Source: Actinomycetota bacterium (GTDB taxonomy: Bacteria; Actinomycetota; UBA4738; HRBIN12). Taken from it: a DNA stretch of 64,000 nt. The notes under the pieces were generated by a model that was given only the letters and a program-made list of their open reading frames with translations, was not told the origin of the DNA and ran no database searches. The translations under genes were made by a program, and so were the position numbers. The DNA lies in contig DASSCU010000029.1 in NCBI GenBank assembly GCA_035697485.1, positions 85,757 through 149,756 on the forward strand. The letters are read 5' to 3'. Positions 25,239 to 33,138 of the stretch are shown here, piece by piece; position 1 is the first letter of the stretch; every line of letters starts with the position of its first letter.

Positions 25239-25805
25239 TCAGCCGACTTTGACCGCTTCCACGTCGATCACGATGTCGACCTTCTTGCCGACGAGGACGC
25301 CGCCGGTCTCGACCGCGACGTTCCAGGTCAGGTCCCAGTCCTCGCGCTCCACAGTGGTGGACGCCTCGGCGAAGATCTTCGTGTTGTCGAACGGGTCCTT
25401 GCCCCACCCGTTGAACTCACCCTTGAGCGTGATCGGCTTCGTCACGTCCTTGATCGTGAGGTCGCCGTCGAGCTCGAAGCTCGTGTCGCCGGTGTGACGG
25501 ACCGCGGTGGAACGGAACGCCATCACCGGGTACTCGTCGCTCTCGAAGAAGTCGGCGCTCTTGAGGTGGTTGTCGCGCTGCTCGAAGTTCGTCTGCACAC
25601 TGCCGGTCCGCACGTCGACCTGCACGCTCGAGGACTCCGGCGTCTCGCCGACCTCGATCGTGCCCGAGAACTCCGTGAACCGGCCGCGGGTCTTGGTGAG
25701 CATGTGACGCGCCACGAAGCCCACCTCGGTGTGGCTGGCGTCGAGCTCGTACGAGCCGGCGGGCGGGTAGGACACGCCGGTGATCTCCTGCGCTGCCTGG
25801 GCCAT
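25239..25805 (-). CDS. YceI-family lipocalin-like protein
   Basis: YceI-domain protein of 188 residues. Family sequence runs from the start: SYELDASHTEVGFVARHMLT, then FEQRDNHLKSADFFESDEYP and KDVTKPITL. The fold binds polyisoprenoids or amides in its barrel. No signal peptide is seen, so it is probably cytoplasmic. ATG 25805 has GAGGAGG upstream. It is divergent from an HxlR-type regulator, which may control it; the 177-base region between them is unusually AT-rich around 25861-25900. Confidence 0.88.
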   Translation of the reverse strand: MAQAAQEITGVSYPPAGSYELDASHTEVGFVARHMLTKTRGRFTEFSGTIEVGETPESSSVQVDVRTGSVQTNFEQRDNHLKSADFFESDEYPVMAFRSTAVRHTGDTSFELDGDLTIKDVTKPITLKGEFNGWGKDPFDNTKIFAEASTTVEREDWDLTWNVAVETGGVLVGKKVDIVIDVEAVKVG

Positions 25806-25981
25806 GGTGCCTTCCTCCTCTGACTCCGCTCGCCGTCCCTCACGGCGATGCATACCGTGACTAACGGTTCCTAAGCTACTATCTATTCCGGAGTACCTCA
25901 AGTTCTGAAACCATGCGTCGATGGCAGACATGCCCGCAGAGGCGGAATACGATGCCCACGGGCCGGAGGAGTGGGGACACG

Positions 25982-26311
25982 ATGACCGAAGAAGCGCCGC
26001 TCTGCGAGCACTTCCAGCGGGCCGCCGAGCTGATCGGCAAGCGGTGGAACCCGCAGGTCGTGCGAGCCCTGCAGACGGGCTCCGCACGCTTCGGCGACCT
26101 CAAGCACACCGTGCCGAACATCTCGGATGCCGTCCTCAGCGAGCGCCTGAAGGAGCTGGAGGCGGAAGGCATCGTGACGCGCGATGTCACGCCATCGACG
26201 CCCGTCCTGATCGAGTACCACCTGACGGACCGCGGCCGCGACCTCACGAAGGTCATGGAAGAGCTCGCCGCATGGGCCGAACGTTGGTCGACCGCGCCCG
26301 AGCCTGTCTGA
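25982..26311 (+). CDS. HxlR-family transcriptional regulator
   Basis: Winged-helix regulator of 109 residues, normal length for HxlR/YodB types. Cysteine in PLCEHFQRA near the N-terminus (residue 8) is the position used as redox or electrophile sensor in YodB-like members. GKRWNPQVVRAL, RFGDLKHTVPNISDAVLSERL and the wing EYHLTDRGRDL follow. ATG 25982 has a GGAGG box about 12-16 bases upstream. It is divergent from yceI and one base from the Rieske gene, suggesting a stress-response unit. Confidence 0.88.
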   Translation: MTEEAPLCEHFQRAAELIGKRWNPQVVRALQTGSARFGDLKHTVPNISDAVLSERLKELEAEGIVTRDVTPSTPVLIEYHLTDRGRDLTKVMEELAAWAERWSTAPEPV

Positions 26312-26312
26312 A

Positions 26313-26648
26313 GTGAGGAGCGACGGCGGATGGTTGTCGGCCGGCTCGCTCGACGACCTCCCCGATGGCAAGGGCACGAAGATCGCCGTGAGCGAGGCCA
26401 CCGTGCTCATCATCCGCTCGGGTGACCGTGTCTTCGCGATCGGGAACCGGTGCACCCATCAGGGCGCGCCGCTCGACCGAGGCCGCTTGAAGATCTCAGG
26501 CTCGCTCGCCACGGTCACCTGTCCGGCGCACGGCAGCATCTTCGGTCTCGACGACGGGAAGGTGATGCGTGGACCGGCGATGAGACCCGTGGAGGCCTGC
26601 GAGACCCGCATCGTCGACGGCGCCGTCGAGATCCGCGCACGAACCTGA
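26313..26648 (+). CDS. Rieske [2Fe-2S] ferredoxin
   Basis: Small Rieske protein of 111 residues, the length of dioxygenase-type ferredoxins. Cluster ligands are in CTHQGAPL and CPAHGSIF (CxH and CxxH). No signal peptide is present. The GTG start at 26313 is one base after the HxlR stop, so it is co-transcribed with that regulator. It probably donates electrons to an unknown oxygenase or reductase. Confidence 0.85.
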   Translation: MRSDGGWLSAGSLDDLPDGKGTKIAVSEATVLIIRSGDRVFAIGNRCTHQGAPLDRGRLKISGSLATVTCPAHGSIFGLDDGKVMRGPAMRPVEACETRIVDGAVEIRART

Positions 26649-26664
26649 CGACCGGTCTCCTGCG

Positions 26665-26730
26665 TCAGTCGGCGAGGGTTACGGCCGTGCCGAATGCGGC
26701 GATCTCCGCCATGCCCCCGGCGCTCCTCGA
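26665..26730 (-). pseudogene. Possible remnant of a YbjQ-family gene
   Basis: The last 20 or so codons of a minus-strand frame read MAEIAAFGTAVTLAD before a stop, which matches the C-terminal signature of YbjQ/DUF74 proteins (EIxAYGTAV). Upstream sequence in all frames bears no YbjQ similarity and contains the promoter of the M15 gene, so only the tail seems to survive. Confidence 0.3.
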
Positions 26731-26772
26731 ACGCAGCGCCGAACCTATGCGCCGACTGCCGGGGTCGACGAG

Positions 26773-26778
26773 TAGCAT
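26773..26778 (+). promoter_or_regulatory. Leaderless -10 (TAGCAT)
   Basis: TAGCAT is followed by 6 bases and GTG 26785 of the M15 peptidase gene. Confidence 0.4.
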
Positions 26779-26784
26779 CGCCGG

Positions 26785-27951
26785 GTGCCAGCCTCGATCC
26801 GCCGAGTCGCGATCGTCCTCCTGTGTTGCCCGCTCGTCCTGATGCTCGAACCCGTTGGAGTGCCGGCCTCCGGGGCGAGCGCCCGGGCTGGACGGGCCTG
26901 GATGCCACCCGCGTACCTCCTGTGGCGCACCGGAGGACTCCCGAACGGCCTCACGCCCGAGCTCGACCGCCTGCCCGGCAACGAGCACGTCGTCGTCGTC
27001 TCCGGCGACACGATCTGGATGACCCGATCCGTCCGGGCCGACGGCGCCGTGGTCGATCGCCGTGAGGGCCGGTACCGCATCCCGATCGAGGTCATGTCGA
27101 CCTCGATCCGCGACATCGCCCCCTTCCTGCCGCCTGCGTGGCACGACGCCGTGGTGGACGCGTTGCGCGACGGCCGCGGCGTGCTCGGCGAGTCGAGCGC
27201 GGCCCTGCGCCGACTCAGGGTGGGGGACCGCTTCGTGTTCGGGCGGGACCGCATCACCGTGGGCGCGATCGTGCCCGACGAGGTCGTCGCCTGGAGTGAG
27301 CTGATGGTCTCGGGCGAGGTCGGCCGATCCCTCGGCGTGCGACACCCCCGGTTCGCGCTGATGGACATGCGCACCGCATCCACGGAGCGCGAGCTCGCCC
27401 GGCGGATCGCTCCCCTGCTCGGGCCCGGCTACCCTCCACGGGTGCGCCGGCCGGGCCACGCATGGTTCCGCCGGCAAGGGGACTCGGTGTGGCCGCCGGT
27501 GCTGATGAAGCGCGGGTTCGGCGAATTCCACGCCTACCCCGATCCTCGTCGCCCCGGATACCTGCGCATGCAACCGGCCTTCGTCCACGACCACGTCGCG
27601 GTGCGTCGAGTGCCGCTGCTCGGCCGGTTCACGTGCCACGAGCGGCTGTTCCGACCCCTGATCGCCGCGATGCGGGAGCTGCGCGCGGAGGGTCGCGCCG
27701 AGGCCATCCGAAACTTCGCAGGGTGCTACAGCGCGCGCATGGTGATGCGACGGCCGAACGGCGCGATCTCACATCATTCGTGGGGCGCCGCCGTCGACAT
27801 CAACTCGCTGACGAACCCCTACGGGTCGGACCCCCGTCAACCCGCCGTCCTCGTGAGGGTGATGCGCGGGCATGGCTTCACCTGGGGAGGACGCTGGACC
27901 GTTCCCGACGGCATGCACTTCGAGTTCGTCGACATCCCCGGCGTGCCGTAG
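26785..27951 (+). CDS. Secreted M15-family D-alanyl-D-alanine carboxypeptidase-like protein
   Basis: Protein of 388 residues with an N-terminal signal sequence (IRRVAIVLLCCPLVLMLEPVGV). The C-terminal 120 residues are an M15/VanY-type zinc peptidase: SHHSWGAAVDIN carries the His and Asp ligands and PDGMHFEF the second His and catalytic Glu. The central region of about 200 residues is unlike known domains and may bind the cell wall. It probably trims peptidoglycan stem peptides outside the cell. The start is GTG 26785, apparently leaderless. Confidence 0.82.
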   Translation: MPASIRRVAIVLLCCPLVLMLEPVGVPASGASARAGRAWMPPAYLLWRTGGLPNGLTPELDRLPGNEHVVVVSGDTIWMTRSVRADGAVVDRREGRYRIPIEVMSTSIRDIAPFLPPAWHDAVVDALRDGRGVLGESSAALRRLRVGDRFVFGRDRITVGAIVPDEVVAWSELMVSGEVGRSLGVRHPRFALMDMRTASTERELARRIAPLLGPGYPPRVRRPGHAWFRRQGDSVWPPVLMKRGFGEFHAYPDPRRPGYLRMQPAFVHDHVAVRRVPLLGRFTCHERLFRPLIAAMRELRAEGRAEAIRNFAGCYSARMVMRRPNGAISHHSWGAAVDINSLTNPYGSDPRQPAVLVRVMRGHGFTWGGRWTVPDGMHFEFVDIPGVP

Positions 27952-27965
27952 GAAGCGGCTCGGCC

Positions 27966-28388
27966 TCAGGCGATCAGAACCAGTGCCCACGGCAACGCGG
28001 CCCCGATCGCGAACGCCGCGATCACGAGGAGCTTCGACGACTCCCGGCGATCGCCCCTGCCCGCGGCGATCGCCATGATCAGCAGCCCTGCCGCAACGAG
28101 CAGCAGCAGCCCGACCGAGAAGAGGGCGAGCACGCCCAACGACAGCAGGATGCCCGTGCCGCCGGCCGCAGCCAGGTGGCGTCGCTCCGGCGTGCGCAGC
28201 ACCGCAGCCCCGATCGAGCACGCGGTGGCGAGCACGAACAGCGCGAGCACCGCCCCGACCCGAGCGAGGTCGTTTCCCGATTCGTTCGCGATCAGCCAGA
28301 CGTAGAGGACGGTCGTGCCGCCCGCGATCGCAGCGGCGCCCAGCGCCCACGATCGCCCCGGGAAGGCTCGCGCCCGACCCGACGTCAT
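27966..28388 (-). CDS. Small multi-pass membrane protein
   Basis: Protein of 140 residues with four predicted membrane helices and a conserved-looking RTPERRH loop. Its ATG overlaps the stop of the upstream aminotransferase (ATGA), so it is translated with it. I recognise no family; a role in transport or membrane association of the enzyme is conjecture. Confidence 0.6.
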   Translation of the reverse strand: MTSGRARAFPGRSWALGAAAIAGGTTVLYVWLIANESGNDLARVGAVLALFVLATACSIGAAVLRTPERRHLAAAGGTGILLSLGVLALFSVGLLLLVAAGLLIMAIAAGRGDRRESSKLLVIAAFAIGAALPWALVLIA

Positions 28389-29719
28389 GCCCCCATCGCG
28401 TCGTCGGCGATCGAGAGCGCGTCGTCGACGATCTCGAAGCCCTCCGCGAGCTGCTCCTCGGTGATGCACAGCGGCGGGTTGGTCATGATGCCGTTGAAGC
28501 GGACCATCGTGAACAGGCCGCGCTCGAGCAGCCCCCGGTTCACGGACGCCATGGTCTCGTTCAGCACGTTGAACGGACTGAGCGGCTCCATCGTCTCGCG
28601 GCTCTTCACGAGCTCGACGATGCCGAACAGGCCGATGTTGCGGACCCTTCCGACGCTGGGATGCTTCTCGGCGAGCTGCTCGTGATGGTGAGCCATGACC
28701 TCGCCCATGCGCTTGGAGTTCCCGACGAGGTCGTCCTGCTCGAGCACCTCGATCGCCGCGAGCGCGGCCGCGCACGAGAGCGGATGCGAGTTGTAGGTGA
28801 GCCCGCCCCAGAACACATGCTCGTCGAAGTGGGCGGCGATCTCGGGCGAGATCGCGAGCGCGCCGAGCGGCAGGTAGGAGGACGTGAGGCCCTTCGCCGT
28901 CGACATCAGGTCGGGCACGACGCCATAGTGGTTCACCGAGAACCACTCCCCCGTGCGACCGAACCCCGCCATCACCTCGTCGGCGATCATCACGATGCCG
29001 AACTCGGTACACAGGTCGCGCACGCCCTCGATGTAGCCGTCGGGCGGGATCAGGATGCCGTTCGTGCCGACCACCGGCTCGAGGATGAACGCCGCGATCG
29101 TCTCGGGTCCCTCGAGCTCGATCGTCTCCCGCAGCAGCGCGAGGGCGGGATCGGCGTCGTCGAACCCGCGCTGCGTGCCGTGGTACGGATCGAGCACGTG
29201 CACCACGCCGGGCATCGGTGGGTTCTCGTTCGCCCACCGGCGCGGGTCGCCGGTGAGATTGATCGTGGCGTACGTGGCTCCGTGGTACGAGCGGTACCGC
29301 GCCAGCACCTTCTGACGGCCCGTGTACGCCTTCGCGATGCGGATCGCGTTCTCGTTGCACTCCGCGCCGCCGAGCGTGAAGAACGTCTTCTCGAGGTCGC
29401 CGGGCCATAGCGACGCGAGCTTCTCGCCGAGCAGGGCCCGGGTCTCGTACGCCATGAACGGCGAGACGTAGGGGAGCGTCTCGGACTGACGGGCGATCGC
29501 GTCGAGCACTCGCTTATCGCCGTGCCCGATGTTCACGCCCATCAGCTGCGAGTTGAAGTCGAGGAAGCGCTTCCCGTCGACGGCCGTGAAGTACACGCCC
29601 TGGGCCGACGCCACCGCCATCGGCGCGGCCTTCGACTGCGCCTGCCAGTCGTACAGGGTGTAGCGCTTCGAGAGCTCGACGATGCGCTCGGCGTCGAGCG
29701 GCATGCGGTCTTCAGCCAT
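28385..29719 (-). CDS. Class III (omega) aminotransferase, copy A
   Basis: PLP-dependent aminotransferase of 444 residues, fold type I. The PLP lysine is K276 in STAKGLTSSY; DEVMAGFGRTG holds the cofactor aspartate. The N-terminal YTLYDWQAQSK is typical of taurine/putrescine/beta-alanine-pyruvate-type enzymes. It aligns without gaps with copy B at 33139-34473, also 444 residues, so the two are paralogues. ATG 29719 follows a GGAGGGAT box. It probably removes a terminal amino group from a polyamine or omega-amino acid imported by the neighbouring Pot system. Confidence 0.9.
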   Translation of the reverse strand: MAEDRMPLDAERIVELSKRYTLYDWQAQSKAAPMAVASAQGVYFTAVDGKRFLDFNSQLMGVNIGHGDKRVLDAIARQSETLPYVSPFMAYETRALLGEKLASLWPGDLEKTFFTLGGAECNENAIRIAKAYTGRQKVLARYRSYHGATYATINLTGDPRRWANENPPMPGVVHVLDPYHGTQRGFDDADPALALLRETIELEGPETIAAFILEPVVGTNGILIPPDGYIEGVRDLCTEFGIVMIADEVMAGFGRTGEWFSVNHYGVVPDLMSTAKGLTSSYLPLGALAISPEIAAHFDEHVFWGGLTYNSHPLSCAAALAAIEVLEQDDLVGNSKRMGEVMAHHHEQLAEKHPSVGRVRNIGLFGIVELVKSRETMEPLSPFNVLNETMASVNRGLLERGLFTMVRFNGIMTNPPLCITEEQLAEGFEIVDDALSIADDAMGA

Positions 29720-29750
29720 GGCTCCGATCCCTCCTCGCCCTCTGCCATAG

Positions 29751-29966
29751 ATGTTGACAGACGCGCCCGACCGTCGGCGCTGGTACTTCACCGGCGAGGA
29801 ATGGATCGGCGCGCCGAAGGGCGGCATCTCGATCCCCGTGAACACCGTGATCGGCCGTCTCGTCGAGACCCCACACATCGCGCAGGCACCGAGAACGACG
29901 TTCAGGCGCAGGAGCTCAGCGCCTCGTCGATCGCGGCGACGATCAGGTCCGTCTCGTCGGCGGTGA
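29751..29966 (+). CDS. Short hypothetical ORF upstream of aminotransferase A
   Basis: A 71-codon plus-strand frame whose first 50 codons (WYFTGEEWIGAPKGG, IPVNTVIGRLVETP) have the GC-rich third positions of real coding sequence. It lies in the otherwise empty 183-base gap between two minus-strand genes and its end overlaps the fused kinase-aminotransferase. No ribosome-binding site is evident and no family is recognised. It may be a fragment of a lost gene. Confidence 0.3.
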   Translation: MLTDAPDRRRWYFTGEEWIGAPKGGISIPVNTVIGRLVETPHIAQAPRTTFRRRSSAPRRSRRRSGPSRRR

Positions 29967-32253
29967 CGACGAGCGGGGGCCGCACCTTCAGCACGTGATC
30001 GTGCGGCCCGGTCGATCCGATCAGCACGCCTCGGTCGCGCACCGCATCGAGCACCCGAGCGACGAGCTCCGGGGCCGGCTCGCGGTGATCGCGCGTCAGC
30101 TCCACGCCGAGCAGCAGGCCTCGGCCGCGTACGGCCGTCACGCACGGGTGACGTTCCATCAGCGCCTCGAGACGCGCTCGCAAATGCGCGCCGACCTCGC
30201 TCGCGTGCGCGACCAGGTCTTCGTCGCGGATCACGTCGAGCACGGCGAGGCCCGCCGCCGCCGCTACCGGATTGCCACCGAACGTGCTGAAGAACTCGGC
30301 CTGTCCCGCCAGACGGTCGACGTCGGCACGCCGCGCGATCACGGCGGCGACCGGATGGCCGTTGCCCATCGGTTTTCCGAGGGTGACGAGATCGGGCTCG
30401 AGCCCGCATGCCACGAACGACCACAGGTGCTCGCCCGTGCGTCCATAGCCCGCCTGCACCTCATCCGCCACGACGAGCGCGCCCGCCCCGCGTGCCACGC
30501 TCGCCACCTGTGCATGGTACGCGCGGCCGGCGGCGAGGATGCCATCGCTCGTGTACGCCGTGTCCACGAAGAGGGCGGCCGGCCGATACCCGCGGGCCGC
30601 GAGACGATCGATCGCGTCGCGCACCGGCTCCGCGGTCGCGGCCGCTTCCTGCACCGGAGGTGCGAACGGCTCGACGTGTTCGGGACGCCATCCGCCACGC
30701 CACTCCTCGGGCGAGAGCGCCGACGAGGCGGTCGTCACCCCGTGATAGGCATGGGCCGTCACGAGGCCGCCGCTGTTCCCGGTCGCCACGACGGCGAGAC
30801 GCCAGGCGAGGTCGGTCGCCTCGCTCCCGGTATTGAGGAACAGCACCGTGTCGAGCCCCGACCCTTCCGGCATCGACGCGACGAGGCGCTCCGCCAGCTC
30901 GATCGCCGCCGGATGGAGGTAGCGCAGGTTCGTGTTCAGTTCGCGCGCCTGATCGGCGATCGCGTTCGCGACGCGCGGGTGCGCGTGCCCGACGACCGGC
31001 ACGTTGTTGTACGAGTCGAGGTAGCGTCGGCCGTCGACGTCCTCGAGCCAGACGCCACGACCACGGACCAGATGCAGCGGAGTCGAGTACGTGAGCGGCG
31101 CGAGCGCTGTGCCGAAGACACCGGCGCGGCGGGCGACGAGGTCGGCGGTGGCAGGGGGCTCGCTCGGAGCCCCGAACCGCCGGGCGGTCTCGTCGAAGCC
31201 GAGCTCCGCGAACTGTTCGAGCATGCTCCACGCGTTGCGGTCCCAGCTCTGGATGTAGCGCGCGTTCTCGGGGAACCGCTCGACGCGCCACGCTGAGATC
31301 GTCACCGTCAGGGCGATGCGCGCGGCGAGCGTGTCGCCGATCAGCACGCGTTCGTCCGGTTCCAGCGGTGTCACCGACGTGTAGCCGTCGAGCAGGGCCG
31401 CGGCCGCGCGGAAGAGCTCGTCGCCCTGCCGGATCGACAACACCGAGTCGAGCGCGGAGACCGGATCGGCCAGCAGCGCGGTGTGCGACATGTCGCCGAA
31501 GTCCACGATGCCCGTGATGCGTCCGTCGTCGTCGAGGAGGGCGTTGTCGAGCGTGAGGTCGCCGTGCATCACCTGTGCGCGCAGTTGGGGCCAGCGCGGA
31601 AGCACGCGTTCCTCGAACCGGTCGAAGACGTTGCGCACGAGCGCCCGTCGGCCGGTGTCACCGATCGAAGCGGTCATCGGCCGAAGCGTCAGGCAGTGCT
31701 CCACGTTCCAGAGCAGCACGCGGTCGGCGGCCGGATGGAAGAAGCCCCGCATCCCGCGGCCGAGCCTCGCGAGCATCTCGCCGTACGCCCAGAGCGCTCG
31801 GTGATCGAGGGCGATGCCGTCGGTCGAGCCGCGTCCCGGCATGAACGCCGACATGCGCACCATGTGGCTCGTGCCACGCTCCTCGTCGACCACCGTGGCG
31901 ATGAAGGCATCGGGGTCGCCCTCGGTGGGGAACGGGGCGGCGACCGGCAGCGTCGGGTCGACCCGCAGCGCGTGTCGCGCAGCCCCGACCTCCATGTCCA
32001 ACACGTCGGGGCGTTCCCCGGCGTTGGAGATCTTGAAGATGCGCGCCTCGCCGCCGGGCGCCCGAAGCAGGAAGTTCTGATCACGCTCGCTCTCGAAGCG
32101 ACGTTCCACCGCACCGTCGAAACCGAACGACGCTCGAGCGAGCTCCGGCACGTCGCGCTCGTCGAACCTGGGCGGATCGGCCGTAAGCACGCCCGTGAGC
32201 TCGTCGGGCACCGCATCGGCTCCGGACCTCGTGCCGGCGTGGTCGGTCGTCAC
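29902..32253 (-). CDS. Fused APH-type kinase and class III aminotransferase/phospho-lyase
   Basis: Two-domain protein of 783 residues. Residues 1-360 form an aminoglycoside-phosphotransferase/hydroxylysine-kinase-like domain: RIFKISN with the ATP lysine K74, catalytic loop HGDLTLDN (230-237) and metal aspartate in DFGD (251-254). Residues about 365-783 are a class III aminotransferase with PLP lysine K627 in TLGKPMG. In animals separate hydroxylysine kinase and phospho-lyase (AGXT2L types) act in sequence; here kinase and lyase are one chain, so it may phosphorylate and then eliminate phosphate from an amino alcohol. GTG 32253 overlaps the dehydrogenase stop (GTGA), placing it at the end of the pot operon. 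Confidence 0.88.
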   Translation of the reverse strand: MTTDHAGTRSGADAVPDELTGVLTADPPRFDERDVPELARASFGFDGAVERRFESERDQNFLLRAPGGEARIFKISNAGERPDVLDMEVGAARHALRVDPTLPVAAPFPTEGDPDAFIATVVDEERGTSHMVRMSAFMPGRGSTDGIALDHRALWAYGEMLARLGRGMRGFFHPAADRVLLWNVEHCLTLRPMTASIGDTGRRALVRNVFDRFEERVLPRWPQLRAQVMHGDLTLDNALLDDDGRITGIVDFGDMSHTALLADPVSALDSVLSIRQGDELFRAAAALLDGYTSVTPLEPDERVLIGDTLAARIALTVTISAWRVERFPENARYIQSWDRNAWSMLEQFAELGFDETARRFGAPSEPPATADLVARRAGVFGTALAPLTYSTPLHLVRGRGVWLEDVDGRRYLDSYNNVPVVGHAHPRVANAIADQARELNTNLRYLHPAAIELAERLVASMPEGSGLDTVLFLNTGSEATDLAWRLAVVATGNSGGLVTAHAYHGVTTASSALSPEEWRGGWRPEHVEPFAPPVQEAAATAEPVRDAIDRLAARGYRPAALFVDTAYTSDGILAAGRAYHAQVASVARGAGALVVADEVQAGYGRTGEHLWSFVACGLEPDLVTLGKPMGNGHPVAAVIARRADVDRLAGQAEFFSTFGGNPVAAAAGLAVLDVIRDEDLVAHASEVGAHLRARLEALMERHPCVTAVRGRGLLLGVELTRDHREPAPELVARVLDAVRDRGVLIGSTGPHDHVLKVRPPLVVTADETDLIVAAIDEALSSCA

Positions 32254-33134
32254 GCCGGTGAGTCTGCCTCGCGGGCAAGCTCGGCGTACAGAGCCGAGTG
32301 GTCGCGCTCGCCGTCGCCGGCGTCGACGGCCTTCTGGAGCTGCTCGGTGACGACGGTGAACGAGGGTATCGGCGTCGCCGTCTCGGCAGCGGCTCCCTCG
32401 ATGATCCGGGCGTCCTTGCGATGCAGCCTGATGCGGAACCCCGGATCGAAGGTGCGATCGAGCATGCGCTGGCCGTGCACCTCGAGGATCTTCGAGCCGG
32501 CGAAGCCGCCGAGCAAGGCCTCACGGACCTTGGCGGCGTCGACACCGGAGCGCTCGGCGAGCAGCAGCGCCTCGGCCACGGCCTCGATCGTGGCCGCGAC
32601 CACGAGCTGGTTGCACGCCTTGCACACCTGTCCCGCCCCGCTCGGCCCGACGTGCACGATGTTCTTCCCGAGCGCCTCGAAGACAGGAACGGCGCGGCCG
32701 AACGCTGCCTCGTCGCCCCCGACCATGATCGAGAGCGCTGCCTCGATCGCCCCACGCTCACCGCCGCTCACCGGCGCGTCGAGCATCGCCACGCCCCTCG
32801 CGGCGAACGCTGCCGCCATCTCCCGGGTCGGCCCAGGGTCGATCGAGCTCATGTCGATCACGAGGGCACCCTCCGCGACCCCTTCGATCACGCCGCCCGC
32901 CCCCGCCAGGACCTGCTCGACATCGGCCGTGTCGGGCAGCATCGTGATCGTGACGTCGCTGGCGGCGGCCACCGACGCTGGACCGTCGGCCCGGACCGCG
33001 CCGGCCGCGACCACCTCGTCGACCGGCCCCCCGCTGCGGGAGTACACCGCCACGGGGAACCCGGCCGCGAGTAGATTGAGCGCCATTGGCTTGCCCATGA
33101 TCCCGAGGCCGATGAAGCCGATGCGTTCGCCCAT
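32250..33134 (-). CDS. 3-hydroxyisobutyrate dehydrogenase / tartronate-semialdehyde reductase family protein
   Basis: Beta-hydroxyacid dehydrogenase of 294 residues. The N-terminal Rossmann motif is GFIGLGIMGKPMALNL, the substrate motif DAPVSGGERGA, and the catalytic lysine lies in QVCKACNQL. It reduces a 2- or 3-oxo acid semialdehyde or oxidises the hydroxyacid with NAD(P). ATG 33134 follows the stop of aminotransferase B by 4 bases. In context it may process the aldehyde acid made by the omega-aminotransferases. Confidence 0.9.
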   Translation of the reverse strand: MGERIGFIGLGIMGKPMALNLLAAGFPVAVYSRSGGPVDEVVAAGAVRADGPASVAAASDVTITMLPDTADVEQVLAGAGGVIEGVAEGALVIDMSSIDPGPTREMAAAFAARGVAMLDAPVSGGERGAIEAALSIMVGGDEAAFGRAVPVFEALGKNIVHVGPSGAGQVCKACNQLVVAATIEAVAEALLLAERSGVDAAKVREALLGGFAGSKILEVHGQRMLDRTFDPGFRIRLHRKDARIIEGAAAETATPIPSFTVVTEQLQKAVDAGDGERDHSALYAELAREADSPA

Positions 33135-33138
33135 GCCG

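Noticed and set aside
27966..29408. A 480-codon minus-strand frame covering the membrane protein and the aminotransferase
   Set aside because: Only the last 140 codons are plausible; the rest is an off-frame reading of aminotransferase A.
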